NCBI RefSeq assembly: GCF_001295845.1
Contig: NZ_LJIC01000074.1
Coordinates: 1-64,000 of the forward strand
Direction of reading: 5' to 3'
Source: Rhodopseudomonas sp. AAP120
GTDB taxonomy: Bacteria; Pseudomonadota; Alphaproteobacteria; Rhizobiales; Xanthobacteraceae
DNA length: 64,000 bases
Notes under the pieces: model-generated
What the model was told of the DNA's origin: nothing
The model's input: the letters and a program-made list of their open reading frames with translations, nothing else
Databases searched by the model: none
Part shown: positions 53,007 to 62,015 of the stretch, in pieces
Layout of the letters: the number at the start of each line of letters is the position of its first letter
Numbering within the stretch: position 1 is the stretch's first letter
Translations under genes and position numbers: made by a program

Positions 53007-54215
53007 CTACGCGCCCAGCACCTCGCCGAACCGCAACCAGGCCTTGCCGTCCCATTTCTGCAACTGCACCTGGGTCAGCGGACGATAGTCGGTCGGACTG
53101 GTGTTGACGCGGATGCCGGGCAGCAGCGTCGGCAGCTCGACGTCCTTCAGATTGGTCGCCTGCGCCATGATGTTCTCGCGCGTCCAGCTGTCGCCGCACT
53201 GCGCCAGAACCTTCACCAGCGCCGACGCCGCCGTGTAGGCGTAGAGATTGTAGAAGTCGTCCTTGCTGCCTTCCGGGAAGTAGCTCTGCATGAAGGCGAG
53301 GAAATCCCTGATGCCCTTATCGTCGGTCCAGGCCGGATCGGCCACATCCTTGAGATAGGCGGATGAGATCACGCCGACCGCGTTCTCGGGACCGGCCGGG
53401 CTGATCGTGCCCGCGTAGGACGACGAGCCGCCGGTGATGTAGTGGCGGACCTGCCAGCGCGTCTCCGCGACTTTGCGGATCGCCTGCGCGGTGAATTTCG
53501 CAGTGGTGCCCGAGATCAGCGCATCGGGCGCAGCGGCGCGCAGCTGCAGGATCTGGGAATCGATCGTCGGTTCGGAGGTCTCATGCGAGATGGTGACGAG
53601 CTGACGGCCCTCGCGCTCGCCCAGCACGTCCTTGGCGCCGAGCACGAAGTCCTTGCCGAAATCGTCGTTCTGATACAGCACCGCGAACTTCGCGTCGGGT
53701 TTCTCGGCCAGCATGTGCTTGACGAAGATCGCCGCCTCGGTGCGCGCACTCGGCGCGAAGCCGATGCTCCACGGATGCGCCTTGTAGTCGCTCCATTTGT
53801 CGCCATTCACCGACAGGAACAGGTGCGGGATCTTCTTGGCGTTGGCGTATTTGACGATCGCCGAATTGGTCGCGGTGCCGAGATTGCTGAACAGCAGCGC
53901 CACCTCGTCGCTCTCGACCAGCTTGCGGGTCTGCTCCACGGTCTTGGCCGGATTGAAGGCGTCGTCGTAGTAGATGAACTCGATCTTGCGCCCGGCGATA
54001 CCGCCGCGGTCGTTGATCATCTTGAAGTACGCGGCCTGGCAGCGCGCCTGCACCCCGTAGGCCGACACCGGCCCGCTCTGCGGCGAGGTGCTGCCGATGC
54101 GGATGCTGGTCGGCGTGATGCCGGTGGTGTCGGCCGCGTATGCTTTCAGCGACGTCGCCGCAAGCGTGGTGACGGCCGAGCCGATCAGAAATCGGCGACG
54201 GTTGATAGCTGTCAT
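53007..54215 (-). CDS. Branched-chain amino-acid-type ABC substrate-binding protein (LivJ-like), orphan
   Basis: A 402-residue periplasmic binding protein with a Tat-type leader (NRRRFLIGSAVTTLAATSLKAYA). The Peripla_BP_6 features are IRIGSTSPQSGPVSAYGVQAR, IEFIYYDDAFNPAKTVEQTRKLVESDEVALLF and VLYQNDDFGKDFVLGAKDV. Such proteins in Rhodopseudomonas bind aromatic or branched ligands as well as amino acids. No permease or ATPase gene is adjacent, so it must use a distant transporter. It is the last gene of the SDR/ThDP/ADH operon, 32 bp after the ADH start side. Confidence 0.9.
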   Translation of the reverse strand: MTAINRRRFLIGSAVTTLAATSLKAYAADTTGITPTSIRIGSTSPQSGPVSAYGVQARCQAAYFKMINDRGGIAGRKIEFIYYDDAFNPAKTVEQTRKLVESDEVALLFSNLGTATNSAIVKYANAKKIPHLFLSVNGDKWSDYKAHPWSIGFAPSARTEAAIFVKHMLAEKPDAKFAVLYQNDDFGKDFVLGAKDVLGEREGRQLVTISHETSEPTIDSQILQLRAAAPDALISGTTAKFTAQAIRKVAETRWQVRHYITGGSSSYAGTISPAGPENAVGVISSAYLKDVADPAWTDDKGIRDFLAFMQSYFPEGSKDDFYNLYAYTAASALVKVLAQCGDSWTRENIMAQATNLKDVELPTLLPGIRVNTSPTDYRPLTQVQLQKWDGKAWLRFGEVLGA

Positions 54216-54247
54216 TGCGGCTCTCCCTTATCGTTCTTTTGTTTTTA

Positions 54248-55288
54248 TCAGGTGTCGGGCTGGCGATTCGGCGTCACCAGAACCTTGATCATCGACTTCT
54301 CGGCGCGTAGCCGGTCGAAAATCTCGGGAAGCTCACTCAGCGACACGACGCGCGAAATCATCGCGGCGGCGGTCGCGGCGTGATCCGCCAGATAGCGGCT
54401 GACGTGATGGAAATCCGCCATCGTGTAGCCAAGCACGAATTTCAGCGTGGCTTCCTTGCGGATCGCGGCGCGCGGCAGCACCTTGTCCTCGGTCATGCAG
54501 ACGCCGACGATCACGGCCCGGCCGCGCAGCGCCAGCACGTCGATGGTCTTCTGTAGAAACCCCGGCGCACCGACGCATTCGAACACGATGCCCGGCTCGC
54601 CGATGCCGAGCCGGTCCAGCGCCGCCGGCAGATCTTCGGCGATCGGATCGATCACCGCGACGGCGCCGATGTCGAGCGCGCAGGCGCGGCGGTTGGGATC
54701 CGGTTCGCTGACCACCACCCGGGCGGCACCGGCATCAAGAGCCATCAGCACGACGCCAAGCCCGATCGGCCCGCCGCCGATCACCAGCACATTGGCGCCC
54801 TGCATCGGGCCGCTGACGTCGACCGCATGGCGCGCCACGGCCAGCGGCTCCATTAACGCCCCCTCGCGCAAGCCGACGTCGTCCGGCAGGCGGATCGCTT
54901 GCGCGGCGCGGATCCGCACGTAGTCCGCATAGGCCCCCGGCAGATCGGGCCGGAAGCCCATGAAGCTGCCGTTGGCACAGGCCGCATCGCCGCCGCTGCG
55001 GCATGAGCCGCCCGCCGCGCAGGCGTCGCACAGCCAATACGGATTAGCCGCGACGCGGGTGCCGACCGGCCAGTCGGGCGACGTGGACTGCGCAACCTCG
55101 CCAGTGAATTCGTGCCCCATGATGGTGCCGGGCCGCAGCACGCCCGGCGTCTCGGCGGCGTGCAAATCCGAACCGCAGATGCCGGTGAACGCGACCTTGA
55201 GAAGTAGTTCGTTATCACCCAGTTCGGGCGCGGCGACGTCGCGCACGACGAGCCGCTCCCCGGTCTTTTCGAACACCGCCGCTTTCAT
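54248..55288 (-). CDS. Zinc-dependent alcohol dehydrogenase, 2,3-butanediol/threonine dehydrogenase type
   Basis: A 346-residue MDR enzyme. Catalytic zinc ligands are in FTGICGSDLHAAE and IMGHEFTGEV. The structural-zinc cysteine group is CDACAAGGSCRSGGDAAC, with spacing unlike the textbook CxxCxxC form. The cofactor loop is LVIGGGPIGLGVVLMALDAGAARVVVSEPD (NAD-type). It oxidises a secondary alcohol or diol. It lies 30 bp after the ThDP enzyme gene and probably acts on the same acyloin pathway. Confidence 0.9.
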   Translation of the reverse strand: MKAAVFEKTGERLVVRDVAAPELGDNELLLKVAFTGICGSDLHAAETPGVLRPGTIMGHEFTGEVAQSTSPDWPVGTRVAANPYWLCDACAAGGSCRSGGDAACANGSFMGFRPDLPGAYADYVRIRAAQAIRLPDDVGLREGALMEPLAVARHAVDVSGPMQGANVLVIGGGPIGLGVVLMALDAGAARVVVSEPDPNRRACALDIGAVAVIDPIAEDLPAALDRLGIGEPGIVFECVGAPGFLQKTIDVLALRGRAVIVGVCMTEDKVLPRAAIRKEATLKFVLGYTMADFHHVSRYLADHAATAAAMISRVVSLSELPEIFDRLRAEKSMIKVLVTPNRQPDT

Positions 55289-55318
55289 GAGATCGCCTCC
55301 GGACTTGATGGTGACCGC

Positions 55319-57067
55319 TCACGCCTGCGGGCGGATCGGGATGTTCTCGTAGTAGGGAATCATGATCTCGCGCTTCTCGTCGCTGATCGTGCCGAGCGCC
55401 GCGACCGTGACCGGATGCACGACGTCCGGATCGATCATGATCTCGATGCAGGACGGCCGGCCCGACGCATAGGCGCGCGCGATCGCCGGCTCGATCTCGT
55501 CGAACTCGGTGACGCGCTCTGCGTGGCAGCCGAACGCGGCCGCGACGTCGGCGTAGTTGGTGCCGCGCAGTTCGCTGATCGCGCTGTAATTGGCGCCGTA
55601 CATGATCTGCTGGCCGTGGATCGACATGCCCCAGATTTCGTTGTTGAGCACCACGGTGCAGATCGGCAGACGGTGCCGGCTCATCGTGTCGAACTCCTGG
55701 ATGTGGAATCCCATCGCGCCGTCGCCGGTGATCTGCATCACCCGCTTGTCCGGATCGACCACCTGTGCGCCGATCGACTGGCCCGGTCCGGTGCCGAGGC
55801 AGCCGAGATAGCCGACGCCCTGGACGTGACCGGGCTGATTGACGCGCAGATGGAAAGCGGCCCAGCTCGCCGCTTCGCCGCCATCGAGCACGATCGCGGC
55901 GTCGGGCCCTGCCGCCCGCACTGCGGCCTCTGCGGCCCAGAACGGATGGATGCCTTTCGGCCCCTGCTTGTGCGGAAACATGCCGAGCATCTTGGCCGGC
56001 GCCTTGGTCACCGCCTCGATCCACGCCGGACGCTGCGGCCATGTCTCCGCCGTGGCGGCGGCTCGCAACGTGGTGAGCGCGGCGCCGACATCGGCGACGA
56101 TCGGCAGTTCGACATGACGCAGACGGCCGAGTTCGGCGGCATCGCTGTGCACCTGAATCAGTTTGGCGTCGTCAGGAAAGAACGCAGTGCTGCGGCCGGC
56201 CAAGCGGAAGCCGAACCGCGTCCCGAGCAGCAGCGCGGCGTCGGGTCGCTGCGCGGACAGCAGCGCGAGATTGCCGACGATCTGACCGTTGAGCGGATGG
56301 CTGCTCGGAAATACGCCCATGCCGCGGGTGTTCGACACCACCGGAATCTGCGTGGCTTCGGCCAGCGCGACCAGGTCGTCGCGGCAGTCCGAATACCGCG
56401 CTTCGCCGCCGACCACGATCACCGGCCGTTCGCTCGCTTTCAGGATCGCGATGGCCGCCTTGATCTCGTCCGGATGCGGCGCCGGGCGGGGATTGATCGT
56501 GAGGCCGTGCGCGGGCCGGACGTCGTCCTTGTGGGCGCGCATGTGCAGCACGTCGATCGGCACATCGAGCAGCACCGCGCCGCGGCGGCCGGTGGTCGCC
56601 TTGCGGATCGCCAGCGCGGTGAGATCCGGGATACGCTCGGTGTTGGTGATGCGATGCGCGTATTTCACCATCGGCAGCGTGACGGCGATCTGATCGACGC
56701 CGCCTTGCAGCGCATTGGTCTCGGCCTCGCGCAGCGGCGGCGAGCCGACGATGAACAGCGTGGGAATGCTGTCGAGCTGCGCGTTCAGGATCGCGGTGAC
56801 GCCATTGGTGAAGCCGGGTCCGGCGGTGATCACGCAGACGCCGAGCTTGCCGGTGGCGCGCGCATAGCCGTCGGCGGCGTGGCCGGCCGAGGATTCATGC
56901 CGGAAGTCGATCAGTCGGATGTCGTTTGCAATGCAGCCGCGATAGAAGGATTCGAGGTGACCGCCGTGGAGCGCGAACACGGTGTCGACGCCGGCGTCGC
57001 GGAGTGTGCGGGCCAGCAATTCGCCGCCCTCGAGCCAGTCGGCGGCCGGTGATGTCGCTGCGGACAT
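55319..57067 (-). CDS. ThDP-dependent acyloin lyase/ligase, benzaldehyde-lyase-like
   Basis: A 582-residue protein with the three ThDP domains. The Pyr domain has GELLARTLRDAGVDTVFALH, then GGHLESFY and RHESSAGHAADGYARATG (catalytic Glu). The PP domain has the ThDP motif GDGAMGFHIQEFDTMSRHRLP..NN. The His in LHGGHLE, NALQGGVDQIA and ITAGPGFTNGVT closely follow my memory of benzaldehyde lyase (LHGAHID, NTLQAGIDQVA). Acetolactate synthase lacks this His. It likely cleaves or forms alpha-hydroxy ketones. Oxalyl-CoA decarboxylase-like activity is an alternative. No signal peptide. Confidence 0.82.
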   Translation of the reverse strand: MSAATSPAADWLEGGELLARTLRDAGVDTVFALHGGHLESFYRGCIANDIRLIDFRHESSAGHAADGYARATGKLGVCVITAGPGFTNGVTAILNAQLDSIPTLFIVGSPPLREAETNALQGGVDQIAVTLPMVKYAHRITNTERIPDLTALAIRKATTGRRGAVLLDVPIDVLHMRAHKDDVRPAHGLTINPRPAPHPDEIKAAIAILKASERPVIVVGGEARYSDCRDDLVALAEATQIPVVSNTRGMGVFPSSHPLNGQIVGNLALLSAQRPDAALLLGTRFGFRLAGRSTAFFPDDAKLIQVHSDAAELGRLRHVELPIVADVGAALTTLRAAATAETWPQRPAWIEAVTKAPAKMLGMFPHKQGPKGIHPFWAAEAAVRAAGPDAAIVLDGGEAASWAAFHLRVNQPGHVQGVGYLGCLGTGPGQSIGAQVVDPDKRVMQITGDGAMGFHIQEFDTMSRHRLPICTVVLNNEIWGMSIHGQQIMYGANYSAISELRGTNYADVAAAFGCHAERVTEFDEIEPAIARAYASGRPSCIEIMIDPDVVHPVTVAALGTISDEKREIMIPYYENIPIRPQA

Positions 57068-57107
57068 GGGTGTTTCCTTTTGTTGTTGGTCGGCGCGAAG
57101 GGGCGGC

Positions 57108-57896
57108 TCAGGGCGCGGGCGCCAGATGCCCGAGGAAATTCGGCTGCCCGGTGCGGGCGGTCAGGCCACCATCGACCGCGAAGGCGACGCCGGTGACGTA
57201 GGACGCATCGTCGGACGCCAGGAAGGCGATCGCGCCGGCGATTTCCTCCGGAGAGCCGGCGCGGCCGAGCGGGATCGACCGGTCGTACTCCGCCATCACG
57301 GCCGCATTGTCCCGCAGCTTCAGCGACAGCGGCGTGGCGATCAGGCCCGGGCACACCGCGTTCACACGGAGCCCCTCGCGGCTGTAGTCGAGCGCCATGT
57401 TGCGGGTAAGATTGATCACCGCGCCCTTCGCGGCGTTGTAGGCGGCAAAACCGTAGTCCCCGAACAGGCCGGAGATCGACGCGGTGTTGACGATGTTGCC
57501 GCGCGTCTGGATCAGATGCGGGATCGCGGCGCGGCTGGCATGAAAGATCGAGTCGACGCAGATCCGGAAGACCCGCTGCCAGGCCTCCGGCGTCACCTCG
57601 GTGATCCGCCCGAATGCGCCCATGCCGGCGTTGTTGATGAGGATATCGAGCCGCCCCTGCTCGCGCGCTGCGACGTCGATCAGCTCCGAGACCTGCTCCG
57701 GCACGGTGACGTCGGCCACCACCGTCGAAATCCGGTCAGCAACGTCGGCCAATGCTTCGGCCTGTCGTGCCAGACCGTCCTGATCAATATCGGAAAGATA
57801 AACGTGCGCGCCTTCGCGCGCGAGGCGGGCAGCCGTGGCTGCGCCAATGCCCGATGCGGCTGCCGTGACGACAGCCACCTTGCCGTTGAAACGCAT
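57108..57896 (-). CDS. SDR family oxidoreductase (first gene of the acyloin operon)
   Basis: A 262-residue classical SDR. Cofactor loop AVVTAAASGIGAATAARLA (Ala replaces the first Gly of TGxxxGIG), YLSDIDQDG (NAD-type Asp), INNAGMG, the catalytic Ser in TASISGLFGDY, YNAAKGA (YxxxK), and PGLIATPLS. It resembles 3-oxoacyl or acetoin/diacetyl-type reductases. The gene starts 64 bp after the 22-bp palindrome and is the likely first target of the TetR regulator. Confidence 0.9.
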   Translation of the reverse strand: MRFNGKVAVVTAAASGIGAATAARLAREGAHVYLSDIDQDGLARQAEALADVADRISTVVADVTVPEQVSELIDVAAREQGRLDILINNAGMGAFGRITEVTPEAWQRVFRICVDSIFHASRAAIPHLIQTRGNIVNTASISGLFGDYGFAAYNAAKGAVINLTRNMALDYSREGLRVNAVCPGLIATPLSLKLRDNAAVMAEYDRSIPLGRAGSPEEIAGAIAFLASDDASYVTGVAFAVDGGLTARTGQPNFLGHLAPAP

Positions 57897-57940
57897 GACG
57901 ATGCGTCCTCCCGAAGTCCGCGCCGCTTGGCAGCTGCGGT

Positions 57941-57957
57941 GTGACGTTGACCGTCAC
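57941..57957. promoter_or_regulatory. Dyad GTGACG-N5-CGTCAC
   Basis: A 17-bp interval with fully paired 6-bp arms, next to the 22-bp palindrome in the SDR/TetR intergenic region. A second regulator or a leader hairpin could use it. Confidence 0.4.
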
Positions 57958-57959
57958 TT

Positions 57960-57981
57960 TTGATATAACGCGTTATATCAA
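57960..57981. promoter_or_regulatory. Perfect 22-bp palindromic operator (TTGATATAACG half-site)
   Basis: An exact inverted repeat of TTGATATAACG with no central gap, between the minus-strand SDR operon and the plus-strand TetR gene. It contains the TATAAC -10 box of the predicted SDR promoter. Its size, symmetry and place are typical of a TetR operator. Confidence 0.85.
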
Positions 57982-58001
57982 TTGCCGAGGCTGACCGTCA
58001 A
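57972..58001 (-). promoter_or_regulatory. Predicted promoter of the SDR/ThDP operon
   Basis: On the minus strand, TTGACG (58001-57996) and TATAAC (57977-57972) lie 18 bp apart. The -10 box falls inside the 22-bp palindrome, so repressor binding would block it. Confidence 0.55.
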
Positions 58002-58097
58002 GGCGTGGCAAGTGACCCGATCGCCGCAGGCGATTTCGCGAATGCCGCGCGGGCGACTACAACAATCAGCTCAGGTCACGGATACAGGACTGCCCCA

Positions 58098-58778
58098 TTG
58101 CCCCCACGCGAGCAGGCCCGCGAAGAGCTCCGGCAGAAGATCATCGCCGGCGCGCGCGCGTTGCTGTCCGAAACCGAGTCGGCGGAGTTCTCGATGCGGG
58201 CGCTGGCCGCCCGGGCCGACGTCGCGCATATGACGCCCTACAACGTGTTCGGCTCCAAACAGGCCGTACTGCTCGCCGTGCTGGACGCCGACATGGCCGA
58301 CTTCACCCGCGCGGTGCAGCAACGCGACGTCGCCGATCCGCTGGCCGAACTCTACGAAGTGGTCGGCCTATGCGCCGAGTTCTGGTTTTCCGACCCGGTC
58401 TTCTACAAAACGCTGTATCGTGAGCTCCTCGACCTCAAGGGCGCGCCGCATCAGGCGCTGGCGACGCCGCTGCGCGACGGGTTCTGGCGGCGGCTGACGC
58501 ATGCCCTGGCGGAGCACGGTTATCTGCAGGCTTTCGTCGCCGAGGCGCCGCTGGCGATGAACCTGCGCCGCATCGCCCTGCAGGCGATCAGCGTCTGGAT
58601 CTCCCGCGATCTGTCTAAACCCGAGGTCGAGGCCGAGCTCGGCTACAGCACGTCGCTGGCGCTGCTCGGCGTCACCACCGCGGCGGCCTCCGACCGCGTG
58701 CGCGAGCGGCTGCTCACCTACCAGAGCGTCCTGACCGCGGCCGAGGCGAGCCGGAGCACAGCCGAGACCGGCAACTAG
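58098..58778 (+). CDS. TetR/AcrR family regulator of the acyloin operon
   Basis: A 226-residue regulator if the TTG at 58098 is used; a GTG at 58005 would add 31 poorly conserved residues. The HTH (about 20-65) contains LAARADVAHMTPYNVFGSKQAVLLAVLDAD, and the C-terminal ligand domain is helical. It is divergent from the SDR operon across the 22-bp palindrome and should repress that operon and itself. The inducer is unknown; an acyloin or aldehyde is a reasonable guess. Confidence 0.85.
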   Translation: MPPREQAREELRQKIIAGARALLSETESAEFSMRALAARADVAHMTPYNVFGSKQAVLLAVLDADMADFTRAVQQRDVADPLAELYEVVGLCAEFWFSDPVFYKTLYRELLDLKGAPHQALATPLRDGFWRRLTHALAEHGYLQAFVAEAPLAMNLRRIALQAISVWISRDLSKPEVEAELGYSTSLALLGVTTAAASDRVRERLLTYQSVLTAAEASRSTAETGN

Positions 58779-58816
58779 CACGGAACTTGCTTTGGTGCGT
58801 CCGACATGGATGCCGC

Positions 58817-59716
58817 ATGAACCTGATCAGTCTTGATATCCGCATGCTCCGGTCGCTGATCTCGGTGGTCGAGACCGGCAGCATCACCGAGACCGCGCGC
58901 CGCCTGGGCCGCACTCAGCCGGCGATCACGCTGCAATTGCAGCGGCTCGAAGAGCTGACCGGCAAACAGCTGTTCCTCCACAGCGGCCGCCGGCTGACGC
59001 TGACGGAGGACGGGACGATGGTCCTGACCTACGCCAAATCGATCCTCCGGCTGCACGACGAACTGATTTCCCAGCTCGCCTCGCAGGAGATCGAAGGCCA
59101 GGTCGTGCTCGGCACGCCCGATCTCTACGCAGCCTTCATGCTGCCGTCGATCCTCGCCGTCTTCCGCAAATCGTTTCCGCGCATCCAGGTCGAACTCAAC
59201 TGCGCGCTGTCGACGCCGCTGGTCGGGCTGGTGAAACGCGGTGACGTCGATATCGCCCTGGTGACGAGGATGAACGACTTCACCGGCGGCCAGGTGGTCC
59301 GGCACGAACAGCTGGTGTGGATGACCGGCGAGCACTCGCGGGCACATCTCGAACAGCCGATTCCGCTGGCGCTGCTGCCGTCGGGAAACATCTACCGCGA
59401 CTACGCGATCGACGCGCTGGAGCGCGCCGGGCTGCGCTGGCGCATCGCCTGCGTCAGCGAAAGCGTCGGCGGCTTGCAGGCCGCCGCCTTTGCCGGCATG
59501 GCCGTGACCGTGATGGGCCGCAGCGCGCTGGTGCCGACGATGCGCGAGATCGGCGCCGCCGAGGGCCTGCCGCCGCTGCCGAAGGTCGAACTGCTGCTGT
59601 ACAAATCCAGCGCCGCGACCTCGAAGGCCGCGACCGCATTGCACGATTATCTGGCGCACTATCTGCGCCTGGACGAGGACCTCGGCGCCCGCGGCACGCC
59701 GATCGAGCTGTCCTGA
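58817..59716 (+). CDS. LysR family transcriptional regulator
   Basis: A 299-residue LTTR. The winged HTH is IRMLRSLISVVETGSITETARRLGRTQPAITLQLQRLEELTGKQLF, followed by the two-part inducer domain (VLGTPDLYAAFMLPSILAVFRKSFP). It lies 38 bp after the TetR gene and ends 12 bp from the amidase stop, so it converges on the amidase/Cox operon rather than diverging from it. The operon it controls is uncertain. Confidence 0.9.
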   Translation: MNLISLDIRMLRSLISVVETGSITETARRLGRTQPAITLQLQRLEELTGKQLFLHSGRRLTLTEDGTMVLTYAKSILRLHDELISQLASQEIEGQVVLGTPDLYAAFMLPSILAVFRKSFPRIQVELNCALSTPLVGLVKRGDVDIALVTRMNDFTGGQVVRHEQLVWMTGEHSRAHLEQPIPLALLPSGNIYRDYAIDALERAGLRWRIACVSESVGGLQAAAFAGMAVTVMGRSALVPTMREIGAAEGLPPLPKVELLLYKSSAATSKAATALHDYLAHYLRLDEDLGARGTPIELS

Positions 59717-59728
59717 GCGGCGGCCGGT

Positions 59729-61192
59729 TCAGCCGCGCTGCGACGGCCACATCGCGGCCCAGGGCCGGGCGCGTTCGAATGCCGCCGCCACGCGGAAGAT
59801 CGTCGGCTCGTCCAGCCATGGCGCCACGATCTGCAGCCCGATCGGCAGGCCGTCGCGATCGAAGCCGCACGGCACCGTCGCGGCCGGCAGGCCGGCCAGG
59901 TTGATCGGCCAGGTGAACGGCGACCAGCCGAGATGCGGATCGACATCGACACTGTCGATGCGGCCGACTCCGAGCGTCCCCGCCTCGAACGCCGTGACCG
60001 CAACCGTGGGCGTCACCAGCACGTCGACGCGCTCGAACAGTTTCAGGAAGGCGCTGCGGGCCTGACCGCGCCGATAGCCGGCTTCGATATAGTCGGTGCC
60101 GCTGTAGCTGCGGCCGAGATCGACGACGGCGCGATACTCCGCCTCCGAACTCGCCAGTTCCTCCGCACTGCGCGCCGCGACCGCGGCAGCCTGTTCGGTG
60201 AAGGCGATCGGCTTCAGCGTGTGGTCGAGGATGCCGGGATCGAGTGCAGGACCATCGCGCCTGACCGCGGCGCCGCAGGCCTCCAGCACTCGCACCGCCT
60301 CTGTGAAAGCGGCGCGCACCTCTTTGCTGACCGCCGCGTAGCCGAAATCCACACTGGCGCCGATGCGCAGGCCGTCGAGCGGCGCGGCATCGGCATCGAA
60401 CCGGCGCGACGGCACTGGCAGGCTCGCGGCGTCGCGCGGATCGAAGCCAGCGATCAGTCCGAGCACCAGCGCCGCATCGGCGACCGTGCGGGTGATCGGC
60501 CCGGTATGCGCCAGCGACGCCCAGGACGGCGGCGCGAAGCCCGGCGAACGCGGCACCAGGCCGAAGGTCGGCTTCAACCCGAACACGCCGCAGAACGACG
60601 ACGGCACCCGGATCGACCCGACGCCGTCGGTGCCGATCGCGATCGGGCCACAGCCCGCCGCCACCGCCGCCGCCGCGCCGCCGCTCGAGCCGCCGCTGGT
60701 GCGGGTGGTATTCCACGGGTTGCGGGTGATGCCCGACACCGGGCTGTCGGCGGTGAGTTTGTACCCGGACTCACAAGTCGTGGTCTTGCAGGTGAGGATC
60801 GCCCCGGCGGCCTTCAGCGCCTCGACCACCGCGGCATCGGCCTGCGGTACGAACGCCTTGTTTATCGGCGAGCCCGCATAGGCCGGCACGCCGGCCACAT
60901 AGACCAGATCCTTGATCGTCACCGGCACGCCGGCGAGCGGCCCGCAGGCCTCGCCGGACTGCATCGCCTTGCTGAGGCGATCCGCCTCCGCCCGCGCCTG
61001 CTGATACATCGGCGTGACCACCACGTTGCAGGCGGCATCGGTCGCCTCCAACGCAGTAATCACGTCGTCGACGACGTCGCGTGGCGTGAAGGCCTTGCGC
61101 CGATAGCCGTCGATCAGCTCGACCGCGGACAGGGCGCCGAGCCCGGCGGACGCCGACAGGCGCGTCGCGACAGGAGAACCGTCAGTCATCAT
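59729..61192 (-). CDS. Amidase signature family enzyme
   Basis: A 487-residue amidase. The catalytic triad is visible: Lys in GVPVTIKDLVYVAGV, cis-Ser in TSGGSSGGAAAAVAAG, and the nucleophilic Ser in the IGTDGVGSIRVPSSFCGVFG block. It hydrolyses a carboxamide to acid and ammonia. The start is 12 bp after the CoxM-like stop, so the two are in one operon with the molybdenum hydroxylase. The pairing suggests an aromatic or heterocyclic amide as substrate. Confidence 0.9.
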   Translation of the reverse strand: MMTDGSPVATRLSASAGLGALSAVELIDGYRRKAFTPRDVVDDVITALEATDAACNVVVTPMYQQARAEADRLSKAMQSGEACGPLAGVPVTIKDLVYVAGVPAYAGSPINKAFVPQADAAVVEALKAAGAILTCKTTTCESGYKLTADSPVSGITRNPWNTTRTSGGSSGGAAAAVAAGCGPIAIGTDGVGSIRVPSSFCGVFGLKPTFGLVPRSPGFAPPSWASLAHTGPITRTVADAALVLGLIAGFDPRDAASLPVPSRRFDADAAPLDGLRIGASVDFGYAAVSKEVRAAFTEAVRVLEACGAAVRRDGPALDPGILDHTLKPIAFTEQAAAVAARSAEELASSEAEYRAVVDLGRSYSGTDYIEAGYRRGQARSAFLKLFERVDVLVTPTVAVTAFEAGTLGVGRIDSVDVDPHLGWSPFTWPINLAGLPAATVPCGFDRDGLPIGLQIVAPWLDEPTIFRVAAAFERARPWAAMWPSQRG

Positions 61193-61204
61193 GTATCTCG
61201 CAGT

Positions 61205-62002
61205 TCAGGCCAGGGCCGCGTCGACCGCGCGCTTGGCCATTACGGTGACCAGATGGGCGCGATAATCGGCTTCCGCATGGATGTCGGAGGTCAGGCCCTC
61301 GGTATCGATCTTGATCGCCGCGATCGCCGAAGGATCGAAATGCTGCGTCAGCGCCTGCTCCATCGGCGGCACCCGGAACACGCCCGGGCCGGCGCCGGTG
61401 ACGGCGACGCGCACGCCCTCGGCAAATTGCGCCACGAACACCCCGACCAGCGCATAGCGCGAGGCCGGTGCCTTGAACTTGGCGTAGCCGGCCTTGAGCG
61501 GCACCGGAAACCGCAGCGCCGTGATGATCTCGCCGTCGCGCAGCGCGGTTTCGAACAAGCCGACGAAGAACTGATCGGCCGGGATCTCGCGCATATTCGT
61601 CACGACAGTCGCGCCGAGCCCGAGCACGGCGGCCGGATAGTCCGCAGACGGATCGTTGTTGGCGACCGAGCCGCCGATCGTGCCGCGATTGCGCACCGCC
61701 GGATCGCCGATCAGCGACGCCAGCGTCGCCAGCGCGGGCAGCCGCTCCGCCAGAAGGGTGGAGCGCGCGACTTCCGCATGCCGGGTCATCGCCCCGATGG
61801 TGATGGTGGCGCCTTCGTCCGTGATGCCGGAAAGGCCCGGCAGCTTCGACAGGTCGATCAGCGCCGGCGGCGTCGCGAGCCGCTGCTTCAGCGTCGGGAT
61901 CAGGGTCATGCCGCCGGCGACGAGCTTGCTGTCTTCGACGGCTGCGAGCAGTCCGGCCGCCTCGGGGATCTGGCTCGGCTGGTGATAGGCGAACGATTTC
62001 AT
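61205..62002 (-). CDS. FAD-binding medium subunit of a molybdenum hydroxylase (CoxM-like)
   Basis: A 265-residue protein. FAD-binding motifs are KLVAGGMTLIPTLKQRLA and GTIGGSVANNDPSADYPA. The C-terminal CO_deh_flav_C domain contains GVFVAQFAEGVRVAVTGAGPGVFR. It passes electrons from the molybdenum subunit to an acceptor. It sits 13 bp after the large-subunit stop. The start at 62002 gives the typical MKSFAYHQPSQIPEA. Confidence 0.92.
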   Translation of the reverse strand: MKSFAYHQPSQIPEAAGLLAAVEDSKLVAGGMTLIPTLKQRLATPPALIDLSKLPGLSGITDEGATITIGAMTRHAEVARSTLLAERLPALATLASLIGDPAVRNRGTIGGSVANNDPSADYPAAVLGLGATVVTNMREIPADQFFVGLFETALRDGEIITALRFPVPLKAGYAKFKAPASRYALVGVFVAQFAEGVRVAVTGAGPGVFRVPPMEQALTQHFDPSAIAAIKIDTEGLTSDIHAEADYRAHLVTVMAKRAVDAALA

Positions 62003-62015
62003 TGTGGTGTTCTCC

